The notes under the pieces: model-generated | Database searches by the model: none | What the model saw: only the letters and a program-made list of their open reading frames with translations | What the model was told of the DNA's origin: nothing | DNA from: F1-60-MAGs027 sp044344715 | Lineage (GTDB): Bacteria; Actinomycetota; Acidimicrobiia; Acidimicrobiales; Ilumatobacteraceae | DNA: 45,244 nt | Assembly: GCA_044344715.1 (NCBI GenBank) | Contig: JBIJCI010000007.1 | Location: forward strand, 1-45,244 | Direction: 5' to 3' | Shown: positions 8,632 through 16,550 of the stretch, in pieces | Position numbering within the stretch: the first letter of the stretch is position 1 | Layout of the letters: each line of letters begins with the position of its first letter | Position numbers and translations under genes: made by a program

Positions 8632-9416
8632 TTGCCGATGAGCGGGGCGGCAGTGACCACCGACGTCATCGTCAGCGAACCGAAATCGCCACCGTCGACC
8701 ATCGTCGAGAGTCGCAGCTCTGCGGCCTCCGCCGTCGCCGCAACGTAGACGACCGGTAGGAAGTGCTCGGGGGTCGGCACGGCCCTGCGTGCGTGTGTAT
8801 GTCCGAGCACGTCCGCAACGCGGGTGGGGGTTTTGGAGAGCAGGAATCTCTGTGCCTCACGGTCGAACTCACCGGCCCAGTCGAATGCCCGACCCGGCAT
8901 CGACCAGTCGATGAGTCCGAGGTTGTGTACGACGTTGCCGCTCCCGAGTACGACCACGTTTTCTGCCAGCAGCGGCGCCAGCCTCCGTCCGAGTGCAACA
9001 TGTTGCTCCACCGGTTTGGTCGCGTCGATCGACAACTGCACCACGGGCACGTCGGCGCGGGGTACCAGGTGTGCGAGCACCGACCACGTGCCGTGGTCGA
9101 ATCCCCAGTCGGTTTCATCGAGGATCACCGGTTCGGGTGCCAACAGTTCCGCCACGCGTCGCGCGACGGCGGGGCTGCCCGGGGCCGGGTAGTCGAAAGC
9201 GAAGAGATCGGGTGGGAAACCGCTGAAGTCGTGGATCGTCCGGGGATGTTCCATCGCGGTGACCGCCACGCCCTTCACGTACCAATGCGCGGACACCACG
9301 ACGATGGCGTCCGGTCGGGTGATCCTGGCACCGAGCTCGCGCCAGGCGTCGGTGAAGCGATTCGACTCGATGGTGTTCATCGGGCTCCCGTGCCCGACGA
9401 ACGCCGCGATACTCAC
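8628..9416 (-). CDS. DODA-type extradiol ring-cleavage dioxygenase (YgiD-like)
   Basis: A 262-residue LigB-superfamily enzyme, the same size as E. coli YgiD (4,5-DOPA extradiol dioxygenase). Metal and active-site histidines are all present with family spacing: H9 in GHGSP, H44 in SAHW, H164 in GNVVHNL and H218 in TPEHFLPV. YgiD cleaves the aromatic ring of DOPA. Many homologues have unknown catechols as substrates. The GTG start overlaps the TGA of nfuA as GTGA, so the two are translationally coupled. A longer upstream frame exists but only runs through nfuA. Confidence 0.88.
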   Translation of the reverse strand: MSIAAFVGHGSPMNTIESNRFTDAWRELGARITRPDAIVVVSAHWYVKGVAVTAMEHPRTIHDFSGFPPDLFAFDYPAPGSPAVARRVAELLAPEPVILDETDWGFDHGTWSVLAHLVPRADVPVVQLSIDATKPVEQHVALGRRLAPLLAENVVVLGSGNVVHNLGLIDWSMPGRAFDWAGEFDREAQRFLLSKTPTRVADVLGHTHARRAVPTPEHFLPVVYVAATAEAAELRLSTMVDGGDFGSLTMTSVVTAAPLIGN

Positions 9417-10051
9417 CGGTAGTACGGGTTCGCGCCGGTGGCGTGGTCGGTGAGGTCGCGAACCTTGGTGATGGCTTCCACCTGCTCGGTGATCATCGAC
9501 TGCACGCCCTCGAGCATCGTCTGCTTGCTCATCGAGCAGCCGTGGCATCCACCGCCCATCGTGAAGTAGGCAGTGCCGTCCTGGTCGTGGCCTGCGTAGG
9601 TGACGAACCCGCCGTGTGCCGCGAGTGCCGGGTTCACGTCGGCCGACACGATCGCCTCGATACGGGCGGATGTCTCGTCGTCGCGCACGAGCCCCTCGAC
9701 GGCCGGGGCCTTCGGGCGGTTGGGATTGCGCAACACCAGTCCGGCCTGGTCGTTGTAGTCCAGTTCGGCACCGCGCAGCGAGTCGACATCGTCGGCGGGC
9801 ATGATGAACTTGAATCCGTCGACGGTACGTACCTCGTCGGAGAACGCCGACTTGAGGAACTCCTCGAAGACGAGGTCGTAACGGAAGTCCTCACCGGGCT
9901 GCGAGATGATCGACAGTCGCAGGCCGAGTTTCTCGGCGTCGGGCTCGGTGTCGCGAAGTTCCTTCAACTTGGCGATGGCGGCCGCGGTCACCGTGATGAT
10001 GGTGTCGCGCGGTGCCGCCGCAGCGAGCGGCGACGTCTTCGTGTCCGACAC
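9413..10051 (-). CDS. nfuA: NfuA-type Fe-S cluster carrier (A-type domain plus NifU domain)
   Basis: About 212 residues. Residues 15-115 resemble a degenerate A-type (HesB/IscA-like) scaffold: an ITVTAAAIAKLKEL start followed by a QPGEDFRYDLVFEE stretch, without the usual cysteines. Residues 130-200 are a NifU C-terminal domain with the cluster-binding CxxC in GGGCHGCSMS. NfuA proteins accept and deliver [4Fe-4S] clusters, especially under oxidative stress. I chose the GTG at 10051 because TAGCCT at 10059-10064 (minus) is placed for a leaderless start there. An ATG at 10084 is the alternative and adds 11 residues. It is divergent from the TPP-riboswitch operon and coupled to the dioxygenase gene. 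Confidence 0.88.
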   Translation of the reverse strand: MSDTKTSPLAAAAPRDTIITVTAAAIAKLKELRDTEPDAEKLGLRLSIISQPGEDFRYDLVFEEFLKSAFSDEVRTVDGFKFIMPADDVDSLRGAELDYNDQAGLVLRNPNRPKAPAVEGLVRDDETSARIEAIVSADVNPALAAHGGFVTYAGHDQDGTAYFTMGGGCHGCSMSKQTMLEGVQSMITEQVEAITKVRDLTDHATGANPYYR

Positions 10052-10111
10052 GCCCCGCAGGCTACCGAGCACCGGGAGCCGCATACCCGCCGTCAGCGTT
10101 AGTGTTTCCGT

Positions 10112-10205
10112 CACAAGCACGGGGAGTCCGGGGTTCGTCGGACTGAGAGGGTGGAAGCCACCACCGACCCGCAGACCTGATCTGGGTAATGCCAGCGGAG
10201 GGAGC
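10112..10205 (+). ncRNA. TPP riboswitch (THI element)
   Basis: The 5' arm contains GCACGGGGAG and the conserved CTGAGA at 10143-10148. The 3' arm contains CCTGATCTGG followed by GTAATGCCAG at 10176-10195, and ends with GGAGGG. These are the near-invariant THI-box elements. The 3' end overlaps the Shine-Dalgarno of the next gene (GGAGGGAG, 10197-10204; ATG at 10209). Ligand binding should therefore block translation initiation rather than, or besides, transcription. A TAGTGT hexamer at 10100-10105 would start transcription near 10112. No separate terminator is seen between the aptamer and the gene. Confidence 0.93.
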
Positions 10206-10208
10206 GAC

Positions 10209-10892
10209 ATGACGACGGAACGTACCCGACACGACACGGCGATCGTGCTGCTCGGTGGCACGGGCAGTCACGCGGGAGACTTCGGTGAACTTCCGACGGA
10301 TGCCCGTGTCATTGCCGCGGATTCCGGCGTCGAACTCGCCGACATGCTCGGGCTGCGCGTCGACACGGTGATCGGCGACATGGACTCGATACACCCCACC
10401 TCGCTCGCTGCCCTCTCGGCCCTCGACGTGGAGATCGTCCCGTACTCCACCGACAAGGACGCAACCGACGCTGAACTCGCCATCATCCATGCCGCACGAC
10501 TCGGTGCCGAACGACTGCTCGTACTCGGCGCCGGTGGCGGGCGTCTCGACCACCAACTCTCGATCTTCTCGGTGATGTTCCACGACGAGCTTCGTTCGGT
10601 ACGGGTCGAGCTGCGGGTCGGTGGCTCGCGCGCCCATCCGATCCGCGACGGCGGGGATCTCGTGGTCCGGTGCGGCGTCGGATCGATCGTCGGACTGATT
10701 CCGTTCGGGGGCGACGTGCACGGCGTATCGACGCAGGGCCTGCGGTGGTCGCTTGACGACGGATCGCTGGCGGTGACTGCATCGCGCGGCGTGAGCAACC
10801 GGGCGGTCGACGACGAGATCCGGGTTTCCGTGCGCAGTGGCCGTTTGATCGTGACGATCGATCAGCCCGACGACCGGAGGGAGTCGGAGTGA
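10209..10892 (+). CDS. thiamine pyrophosphokinase-like protein
   Basis: A 227-residue homologue of thiamine pyrophosphokinase, which makes thiamine diphosphate from thiamine and ATP. Visible family motifs: IAADSGVELA near residue 40, GDMDS near 57, the metal/nucleotide motif STDKDATDAELA near 80-91, and GAGGGRLDHQL near 106. The C-terminal half carries the thiamine-binding region with GLIPFGGDVHGVSTQGLRW. The ATG follows the riboswitch-embedded ribosome-binding site by 6 nt. The gene is first in an operon with a thiamine importer, which fits salvage of imported thiamine directly to the cofactor. Confidence 0.92.
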   Translation: MTTERTRHDTAIVLLGGTGSHAGDFGELPTDARVIAADSGVELADMLGLRVDTVIGDMDSIHPTSLAALSALDVEIVPYSTDKDATDAELAIIHAARLGAERLLVLGAGGGRLDHQLSIFSVMFHDELRSVRVELRVGGSRAHPIRDGGDLVVRCGVGSIVGLIPFGGDVHGVSTQGLRWSLDDGSLAVTASRGVSNRAVDDEIRVSVRSGRLIVTIDQPDDRRESE

Positions 10893-10893
10893 C

Positions 10894-11955
10894 ATGAAAC
10901 GCAAGATCGTCGCGCTCCTCGTACTCGTTGCAGTCGTCGCATCGTCGTGCGGCGGCTCGGCCGAGCAGGACGCTTCCCGCCAGCCGACGGAGCCCGTCAC
11001 CCTCCGCCTGATCGCCCACGACTCGTTCACCCCGAGCGAGGGAGTACTCGAGTCGTTCACCGCGGCGACGGGAATCGTCGTCGACGTCCTGCGCAGCGGC
11101 GACGCCGGAACCCTCGTGACGAAAGCCGTACTGGCAGCCGGCAATCCGGAGGCCGACGTGTTGTGGGGAGTCGACAACACGCTCCTGTCACGGACGCTCG
11201 ACGCCGACGTCTTCCTGCCGTACGTCACCGTCCACCGCGATGACCTCGATCCCGTCGCGCTGGGACTCGCACCGAACGGTGAGGTGACACCCGTGGATAC
11301 CGGCGACGTCTGCATCAACTACGACAGGGCGTGGTTCGCGGAACGTGGCATTGCCCCGCCGCTCACGCTGCAGGCACTCGCGTCGTCGACGTACCGGAAC
11401 CTGCTCGTCACGTCGAACCCCGTGTCATCGTCACCGGGACTGGCGTTCCTTCTCGCGACGATCGCCGAGTTCGGTGACGGGTGGGAAACCTGGTGGCGGT
11501 CGATGCGCGAGAACGGGGTGCTCGTCGTCGAGTCGTGGAGCGATGCGTACTACGGACACTTCACGGCTGCTTCCACCGGAGTACGACCGCTCGTGGTGAG
11601 TTACGCCACCAGTCCTCCGGCGGAGGTGATCTTCGCCGACCCGCGCCCCGGCGAGGCTCCGACCGCGGTGGCGGCGCTCACGTGCTTCCGTCAGTACGAG
11701 TTCGCGGGAATCCTGCGCGGAACCGACCACGAGGAGGAGGCCCGGGCGCTGATCGACTTCCTCGCCTCGCCTCGCTTCCAGGACGACCTGCCGCTCACCC
11801 AGTTCGTGTGGCCGGCCAATCGACTGGCCGAGGTGCCACGGGAGTTCCTCGATTACTCGCTGCGCCCCGAGAAACCGCTCACCATCGATCCGGCGACCAT
11901 CGCCGCCCGACGCTCGGAGTGGCTCGACCGGTTCAGCGATGTGATGCTGCGATGA
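10894..11955 (+). CDS. thiB: thiamine-binding lipoprotein of ABC importer (ThiB/TbpA-like)
   Basis: A 353-residue periplasmic-type binding protein with a lipoprotein signal (acyl-Cys19 in ASSC). The HDSFTPSEGVLESF segment near residues 45-58 and the GVDNTLLSR block near 90-98 are characteristic of thiamine-binding TbpA/ThiB. It captures thiamine (or its phosphates) outside the membrane for ThiP. It starts one base after the kinase stop codon and so lies under the same TPP riboswitch. In proteobacteria ThiB is soluble in the periplasm. Here it must be membrane-anchored, as expected for an actinobacterium. Confidence 0.9.
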   Translation: MKRKIVALLVLVAVVASSCGGSAEQDASRQPTEPVTLRLIAHDSFTPSEGVLESFTAATGIVVDVLRSGDAGTLVTKAVLAAGNPEADVLWGVDNTLLSRTLDADVFLPYVTVHRDDLDPVALGLAPNGEVTPVDTGDVCINYDRAWFAERGIAPPLTLQALASSTYRNLLVTSNPVSSSPGLAFLLATIAEFGDGWETWWRSMRENGVLVVESWSDAYYGHFTAASTGVRPLVVSYATSPPAEVIFADPRPGEAPTAVAALTCFRQYEFAGILRGTDHEEEARALIDFLASPRFQDDLPLTQFVWPANRLAEVPREFLDYSLRPEKPLTIDPATIAARRSEWLDRFSDVMLR

Positions 11956-13526
11956 GCGACCTGCTGCGAGCCGACCGGCTGCCGCGTGTCGCGGCGGTAC
12001 CCGCGTTGCTCTGGTTGATCGTCTTCCTCGTGCTCCCGGTGGCGCTGATGATCGCCGGGTACGTCGGCGTCGAGGACGCGATCCGGGTCTTGCGTCGCGA
12101 TTCGACGTGGCGGATCGTCCGGTTCTCGACGTGGCAGGCGGTACTCAGCGTGGTGGCCACGTTCCTCCTCGCCGCCCCGGTCACCTGGTTGATCGGTCGC
12201 CACGACTTTCGGGGCCGACGAGTGTTGCGCGCGATCTCCACGTTGGGGTTCCTCCTGCCGTCGGTGGTCGTGGCCGCCGGTTTCCTGGCCGTCCTACCGG
12301 ACTCGCTGCACTACTCGGTGTTCGCCATCGTCGTCGCACATGCCTACTTCAACCTCGCGGTGGTGGTCCGCGTGGTCGGCGCGCGGCTCGAACTCGTCGA
12401 CCAACGCCTCGTCGATGCCGCGGGCACGCTCGGTGCAACGCCGCTGCGCGCACTCCGGACCGTCACATGGCCGCTCGTGCGATCGGCGGTTGCATCGGCA
12501 GGCATCGTCGTCTTCCTCTACTGCTTCACGTCGTTCGCCGTCGTCCGTGTGCTCGGCGGTCCGGCACGCAACACGCTGGAGAGTGACATCGCGCTTCGCG
12601 CCTTCGGCATCGGCGACGTCGGTGGCGCGACCGTGCTCGGCATCCTGCAGCTCGCCGTGATCCTCGTCGTCCTGGCGATCGCGAGGTCGTCGGGTGGTCG
12701 CGATGTGGTGCCGTCCGACGCGAGAACCTCCGCGCTGCCCCGCATCGACCGCCGGCGCGTGGCGACGGCGGTCGTCGTCTGTGCATCGACCGTGCTGTTC
12801 GTCGTCGCTCCCCTCGCGTCGGTCGCCTGGCGGTCGGTACGAATCGGTGGAACGACGTCGCTCGCTGCGTGGAGTTCGGTGTTCGACTCCGGTCTGCGGG
12901 ATTCACTGTTCGTGTCGGTACGCACCGCCGTGTTCGCAGGATTGCTCGGAGTGATCCTCGCAACCACCGTCGGCATGGCGGTGGTACGGCTCGGGCGGGT
13001 CGGACGGTTCATCGACGTTCTGGCGTTCGTACCACTCGCGGTCTCACCCGTGACCCTCGGTCTCGGCCTCGTGGTCACCTTCGATGGGGGATGGTACGAC
13101 TGGAGGGCCGCCTGGTGGTTCGTCGCCGTGGCACACACGCTCGTGGCACTGCCGCTAGCGGTCCGTGTGCTCGTTCCCGCCTGGCATGCGGTGCCGGCCG
13201 GACTGCACGAGGCAGCCGCCGTACTCGGTGCCGGAGAGCTGCGACGATTCCTCGACGTCGACGTGCGCTTCGTTCGTCGGGCCATGGTCGCCGCATTCGG
13301 ACTGGTGATCGCCGTGTCGCTGGGCGAATTCGGTGCCGCATCGCTGCTGTCACGGAGCGGCGCCGAGACGGTGCCGGTGGTCGTCGGACGACTCCTCGGG
13401 CGGACCGGCGACCTCGTTCGTGCTCAGGCATTCGCCCTGTCGACGGTGCTCGTGGTGCTGTGTATCGGCGCACTCCTCGTCGTCGAGTCCCTCCTCGGAA
13501 GGAACGCCCGTGCTCGCGGTGGTTGA
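11952..13526 (+). CDS. thiP: thiamine ABC transporter permease (ThiP-like, fused two-domain)
   Basis: A 524-residue membrane protein. The ATG overlaps the thiB stop as ATGA. It contains two homologous permease halves. The first (about 15-250) has the coupling loop DAAGTLGATPLRALRTVTWP. The second (about 270-520) has HEAAAVLGAGELRRFLDVDV. This duplicated structure with about 12 transmembrane helices is the ThiP arrangement. It forms the thiamine channel with ThiB outside and ThiQ inside. The reading frame stays open upstream inside thiB, but that part is not permease-like. Confidence 0.9.
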   Translation: MSDLLRADRLPRVAAVPALLWLIVFLVLPVALMIAGYVGVEDAIRVLRRDSTWRIVRFSTWQAVLSVVATFLLAAPVTWLIGRHDFRGRRVLRAISTLGFLLPSVVVAAGFLAVLPDSLHYSVFAIVVAHAYFNLAVVVRVVGARLELVDQRLVDAAGTLGATPLRALRTVTWPLVRSAVASAGIVVFLYCFTSFAVVRVLGGPARNTLESDIALRAFGIGDVGGATVLGILQLAVILVVLAIARSSGGRDVVPSDARTSALPRIDRRRVATAVVVCASTVLFVVAPLASVAWRSVRIGGTTSLAAWSSVFDSGLRDSLFVSVRTAVFAGLLGVILATTVGMAVVRLGRVGRFIDVLAFVPLAVSPVTLGLGLVVTFDGGWYDWRAAWWFVAVAHTLVALPLAVRVLVPAWHAVPAGLHEAAAVLGAGELRRFLDVDVRFVRRAMVAAFGLVIAVSLGEFGAASLLSRSGAETVPVVVGRLLGRTGDLVRAQAFALSTVLVVLCIGALLVVESLLGRNARARGG

Positions 13527-14151
13527 TCTCGTCGTGAGGCGCGGCGGGCGGTGCGTGCTCGACCGCGTCAACCTGCACGTCACTGCCGGCGAGCGGGTGT
13601 CGTTGCACGGGCCGAGCGGCTGCGGCAAGACCACGCTGCTGCACGCCATCGCCGGTCTCGTCGATGTGTCGGGCGGCTCGGTCGCCGTCGCCGGTCACGA
13701 CGTCACCCAACTGCCCGTGCACCGTCGCGGAATCGGGCTCGTCTTCCAGGACGACCGGCTGTTCCCGCACTTCACCGTGGCGGAGAACGTCGCGTACCCG
13801 CTGCGCGTGCGCGGGGTGCCGAAACACCGGCGCCGTGCCGTGGCGGAGTCGTGGCTCGAGAACGTCGGGCTCGGGGGATTCGCCGACCGCAGCGTCGCGA
13901 CGCTCTCCGGCGGCGAGGCGCGGCGGGTGGCGCTGGCCCGCACGCTGGCCGCCGAACCGCACCTCGTGCTGTTGGACGAACCGCTGACGGGGCTCGACCA
14001 GCGGCTGCACGACCGGCTGCTCGACGACCTGGACCGTCTCTTCCGGTCACTGCATACGACCGTCGTGCACGTTACGCACGATCGCTCGGAGGGCGCTCGA
14101 CTGTGCAACCGCGCAGTCGAGTTCGAATCGCTCGCGCGCCTGTCAGACTGA
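13510..14151 (+). CDS. thiQ: thiamine ABC transporter ATPase (ThiQ-like)
   Basis: A compact 213-residue ABC ATPase, the usual ThiQ size. Motifs in order: Walker A GPSGCGKTT (about 35-43), Q-loop LVFQDDRLFPHF, signature LSGGEARRVALARTLA, Walker B LVLLDEPLTGLD, and the switch histidine in VTHDR. The GTG start lies 17 nt inside the end of thiP, so the two are coupled. It completes a thiamine importer under TPP control. A longer upstream frame exists only as an overlap with thiP. Confidence 0.9.
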   Translation: MLAVVDLVVRRGGRCVLDRVNLHVTAGERVSLHGPSGCGKTTLLHAIAGLVDVSGGSVAVAGHDVTQLPVHRRGIGLVFQDDRLFPHFTVAENVAYPLRVRGVPKHRRRAVAESWLENVGLGGFADRSVATLSGGEARRVALARTLAAEPHLVLLDEPLTGLDQRLHDRLLDDLDRLFRSLHTTVVHVTHDRSEGARLCNRAVEFESLARLSD

Positions 14152-14155
14152 ACCA

Positions 14156-14611
14156 GTGTCCGCGGGTTCCTACGTCGTCCGACCGATATCACTGACCGAG
14201 GCGCTGCCCGTCCGGTTGAACGTGCTGCGACGAGGTACGCCATCCCGGGAGGCGAACTACGACGGTGATCACGACCCGCACACGGTGCACATCGGAGCCG
14301 AGACGGCGGGTCGGGTGGTGGCCACCTCGACGTGGTTGGTCGCCGCGTGGCAGGACGACCCGACGGCGGTTGCAGTGCAACTCCGGGGCATGGCGGTGCT
14401 CGACGAGATGCAGCGATCGGGCGTCGGTCGGGCACTGATCGATGCCGGTGTAGAGCGTGCCTGCGAACGGGGTGCGCGATACGTCTGGGCCAAGGCCCGC
14501 GATTCGGCGATCGACTTCTACCGACGATGCGGGTTCCGGGTGGTGGGCGACGAATTCACCGAGCCCGCATCGGGGCTTGCGCACCACCTCGTGGTGTTGA
14601 CGTTGGACTAA
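14156..14611 (+). CDS. GNAT-family N-acetyltransferase
   Basis: A 151-residue acetyl-CoA-dependent acyltransferase. The AcCoA-binding motif A is seen as LRGMAVLDEMQRSGVGRALID (about 77-97), with the R/Q-x-x-G-x-G/A pattern in RSGVGRA. ARDSAIDFYRRCGFRVVGDEF (about 118-138) is motif B, with the usual FY-x-x-x-GF signature. The GTG start is 4 bp after the thiQ stop, so it may be the last gene of the thiamine operon, although its substrate is unknown. It converges on a lipoprotein gene with a 3-bp gap. Confidence 0.85.
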   Translation: MSAGSYVVRPISLTEALPVRLNVLRRGTPSREANYDGDHDPHTVHIGAETAGRVVATSTWLVAAWQDDPTAVAVQLRGMAVLDEMQRSGVGRALIDAGVERACERGARYVWAKARDSAIDFYRRCGFRVVGDEFTEPASGLAHHLVVLTLD

Positions 14612-14614
14612 CGT

Positions 14615-15046
14615 CTACGACCCGAAGTTCACCGACGTGGTGTAGAGCACCGCGGTGCCGTCGGCGAACGCAGCGTCGAAGTCGAGCGTCCACTCGCCGG
14701 GCGTCGGCACGGTGACCTCGTAATGGAAGTGGTTGGTTCCGCTCTTCTCGAACCACAGGATCAGCGTCGACTGGGAACCGTCGGTGGGGATCAGGTTGCC
14801 GGTCACCGACTCGACCTGCTGCAACTTGCCGCCGGGCGGTGCGAACTCCATGTGGATCAGCACCTTTCCGACCCGTGCCGGATCGACCGTGACGTCGGCG
14901 ATCACGTCGTCGGCAACCAGCGACGCATTGAATGCATCGGCACCGCCCGTGTCGTGTGCCCCGGACTTCGGCCCGGAAGCGCCGGAGCCGCCGCAGGCAA
15001 CGAGCATCACGCCGGCAAGGAGCATCACGGTGAATCGTCGAATCAT
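14615..15046 (-). CDS. small lipoprotein with YtkA/FixH-like beta domain
   Basis: A 143-residue secreted lipoprotein. The signal peptide MIRRFTVMLLAGVMLVAC places the acyl-Cys at 18. A Gly/Ser/Ala linker runs to about 40. The rest looks like one immunoglobulin-like beta domain: an HMEFAPPGGKLQQVE strand pair, EKSGTNHFHYEVTVP with two histidines, and PGEWTLDFDAAFADG. The last block resembles the YtkA/FixH-like domain often attached to copper-transport (CopD) proteins. That assignment is tentative. It lies downstream of the mycothiol-enzyme gene, 26 bp apart on the same strand, and could be part of the btu operon transcript. Confidence 0.72.
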   Translation of the reverse strand: MIRRFTVMLLAGVMLVACGGSGASGPKSGAHDTGGADAFNASLVADDVIADVTVDPARVGKVLIHMEFAPPGGKLQQVESVTGNLIPTDGSQSTLILWFEKSGTNHFHYEVTVPTPGEWTLDFDAAFADGTAVLYTTSVNFGS

Positions 15047-15072
15047 GCACTCATTCTCGCAGCAGCGGGAGC

Positions 15073-15741
15073 CTAGTAGGGATCGGCGGGCGGCACCCCG
15101 TCGATCATCGTGCGGTTGTACAACCAGGCGAGACGCTCGTTGGGACTCAGTCGAAGCACGGCGTCGGGCAACGACGTCAAGCCCATCGGTTTGCGTGCCT
15201 TCCATGCCATCACCCGGCGGTCGAGGTCGTACCGCACGAAGAGGGGGTCCCAGTCGCGCCAGCCGTAACCGAGCCCGAGGTCCGCGTGGTGCACCTCGGT
15301 CTCGCACCAGCGCATCTGGACGAGATCGGGAACCGGCACGCGCGAGCCGTCGGAGTGCGACTTGATGCCGAAGCCGCTCCACGTGGTGGTGGTGGCGCTG
15401 GCCCACGCCGCCTCGAGCGCATAGATCGTCACCCGCACGTCGGCGACGAGTTCGGCGGCCGGTCGCGCCGCACCGGATTCGATTGCCGCGTCGCGCACCG
15501 GTTTGCCGCCCGGATACTGCTCGGACTCCTCGCCCCGCGTCGCCGCAGCGAACATCCGGGCATGGCTCTCGGCGTTGCGCGCGAGGTGGGAGAGTACGTG
15601 ACCACGCGTCCAACCGGGCAACGGCGACGGCTCGCGGCACTGCGAATCGGTCAACGACTCGAGCGACCGGAGCAGCCGCTGATGCGACGCCGCGCAGCCC
15701 GTGACACGGGCATCGAGTGCACGTGCGGCTGCCTCGTCCAC
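15073..15741 (-). CDS. maleylpyruvate isomerase-family (mycothiol-dependent enzyme fold) protein
   Basis: A 222-residue member of the MDMPI family (DinB-like four-helix N-domain plus C-domain). The divalent-metal triad is intact: H52 in HVLSHLARN, E147 and H151 in WCETEVHH. This matches H52-E144-H148 of the Corynebacterium glutamicum enzyme, which isomerises maleylpyruvate with mycothiol as cofactor. HADLGLGYGW follows as in that family. The GTG start is 5 bp after the btuD-like stop, so it is probably co-transcribed with the cobalamin importer. No gentisate-pathway gene is nearby, so the true substrate may differ. The assignment to the fold is firm; the reaction is not. Confidence 0.87.
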   Translation of the reverse strand: MDEAAARALDARVTGCAASHQRLLRSLESLTDSQCREPSPLPGWTRGHVLSHLARNAESHARMFAAATRGEESEQYPGGKPVRDAAIESGAARPAAELVADVRVTIYALEAAWASATTTTWSGFGIKSHSDGSRVPVPDLVQMRWCETEVHHADLGLGYGWRDWDPLFVRYDLDRRVMAWKARKPMGLTSLPDAVLRLSPNERLAWLYNRTMIDGVPPADPY

Positions 15742-15746
15742 GACGT

Positions 15747-16550
15747 CTACGGCCTCGAAGCGTCCCGTTGCGGCACGACGACCACCGTACCGTCCGACTC
15801 ATGGATGACGCGGGCGGCGACGCCGTAGAACTCGGCGAGGGTCTCGCTGCGCAGCACCTCCCGTGCACCGCCGCGCGCCACTCCGACACCGTGGTGAAGG
15901 AGCAGCAAGCGGTCCGAGTACAGACCGGCGAGCGTCAGGTCGTGCATCGCCGACACCACGATCAACCGCCGGGAGCGGCGCAGTCGGTCGACCAATTCGA
16001 GCGCGTGCTGCTGGTGCCCGAGGTCGAGCGCACTCGTCGGTTCGTCGAGGAGCAGCACCGGCGCCTCCTGCGCCAACGCCCGGGCGATGACGACCCGTTG
16101 TCGCTCGCCGCCGGACAAGGTGGCGAGGGGTCGCCGCGCGTACACGGCGAGATCGAGCTCGTCGACGAGCCTCGCCACCACCTCGTGGTCGCGTCGTGAT
16201 TCGCGACCGAACGTCGGGATGTAGGGGTTTCGTCCGAGCATCACGTAGTCGACGACGGTCATGTCGTCGGGCAGCAGGGGTTCCTGCGGCACGTAGGCGA
16301 CGAGTCGTGCCGACTCGCGCGTACCGAGCCGGGCGGTCTCCCGACCCCCGATCAGTACCGATCCGGTGAACTCCACGAGACCGGCGAGTGCACGCAACAT
16401 CGAACTCTTGCCGGCACCGTTCGGCCCGATCAGGCACAACCACTCACCCGGCTCGAGCGACTCGTCGATCCCGCAGACAACCGAACAACCGCCGTACTCC
16501 ACGCGAAGTCCGCGTACGACGAGGGAGGGTCGGGGGTCGGCGTCGCTCAC
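15747..16550 (-). CDS. btuD: ABC transporter ATPase for cobalamin (BtuD/FecE family)
   Basis: A 267-residue ATPase. Walker A GPNGAGKSS (about 43-51), the Q-loop in AYVPQEPLL, signature LSGGERQRVVIARALAQ, Walker B VLLLDEPTSALD, and switch histidine in AMHDLTLAG. The MLGRNPYIPTFG stretch is typical of FecE/BtuD-type vitamin and siderophore ATPases. The GTG start overlaps the permease stop as GTGA. By itself it could serve iron-siderophore uptake. The upstream cobalamin riboswitch points to vitamin B12 or a corrinoid. Confidence 0.9.
   Translation of the reverse strand: MSDADPRPSLVVRGLRVEYGGCSVVCGIDESLEPGEWLCLIGPNGAGKSSMLRALAGLVEFTGSVLIGGRETARLGTRESARLVAYVPQEPLLPDDMTVVDYVMLGRNPYIPTFGRESRRDHEVVARLVDELDLAVYARRPLATLSGGERQRVVIARALAQEAPVLLLDEPTSALDLGHQQHALELVDRLRRSRRLIVVSAMHDLTLAGLYSDRLLLLHHGVGVARGGAREVLRSETLAEFYGVAARVIHESDGTVVVVPQRDASRP

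Noticed and set aside
9906..10208. Upstream extension of the thiamine pyrophosphokinase frame by about 100 codons
   Set aside because: It runs antisense through nfuA and through the TPP riboswitch. The ATG at 10209 has the riboswitch-linked ribosome-binding site.
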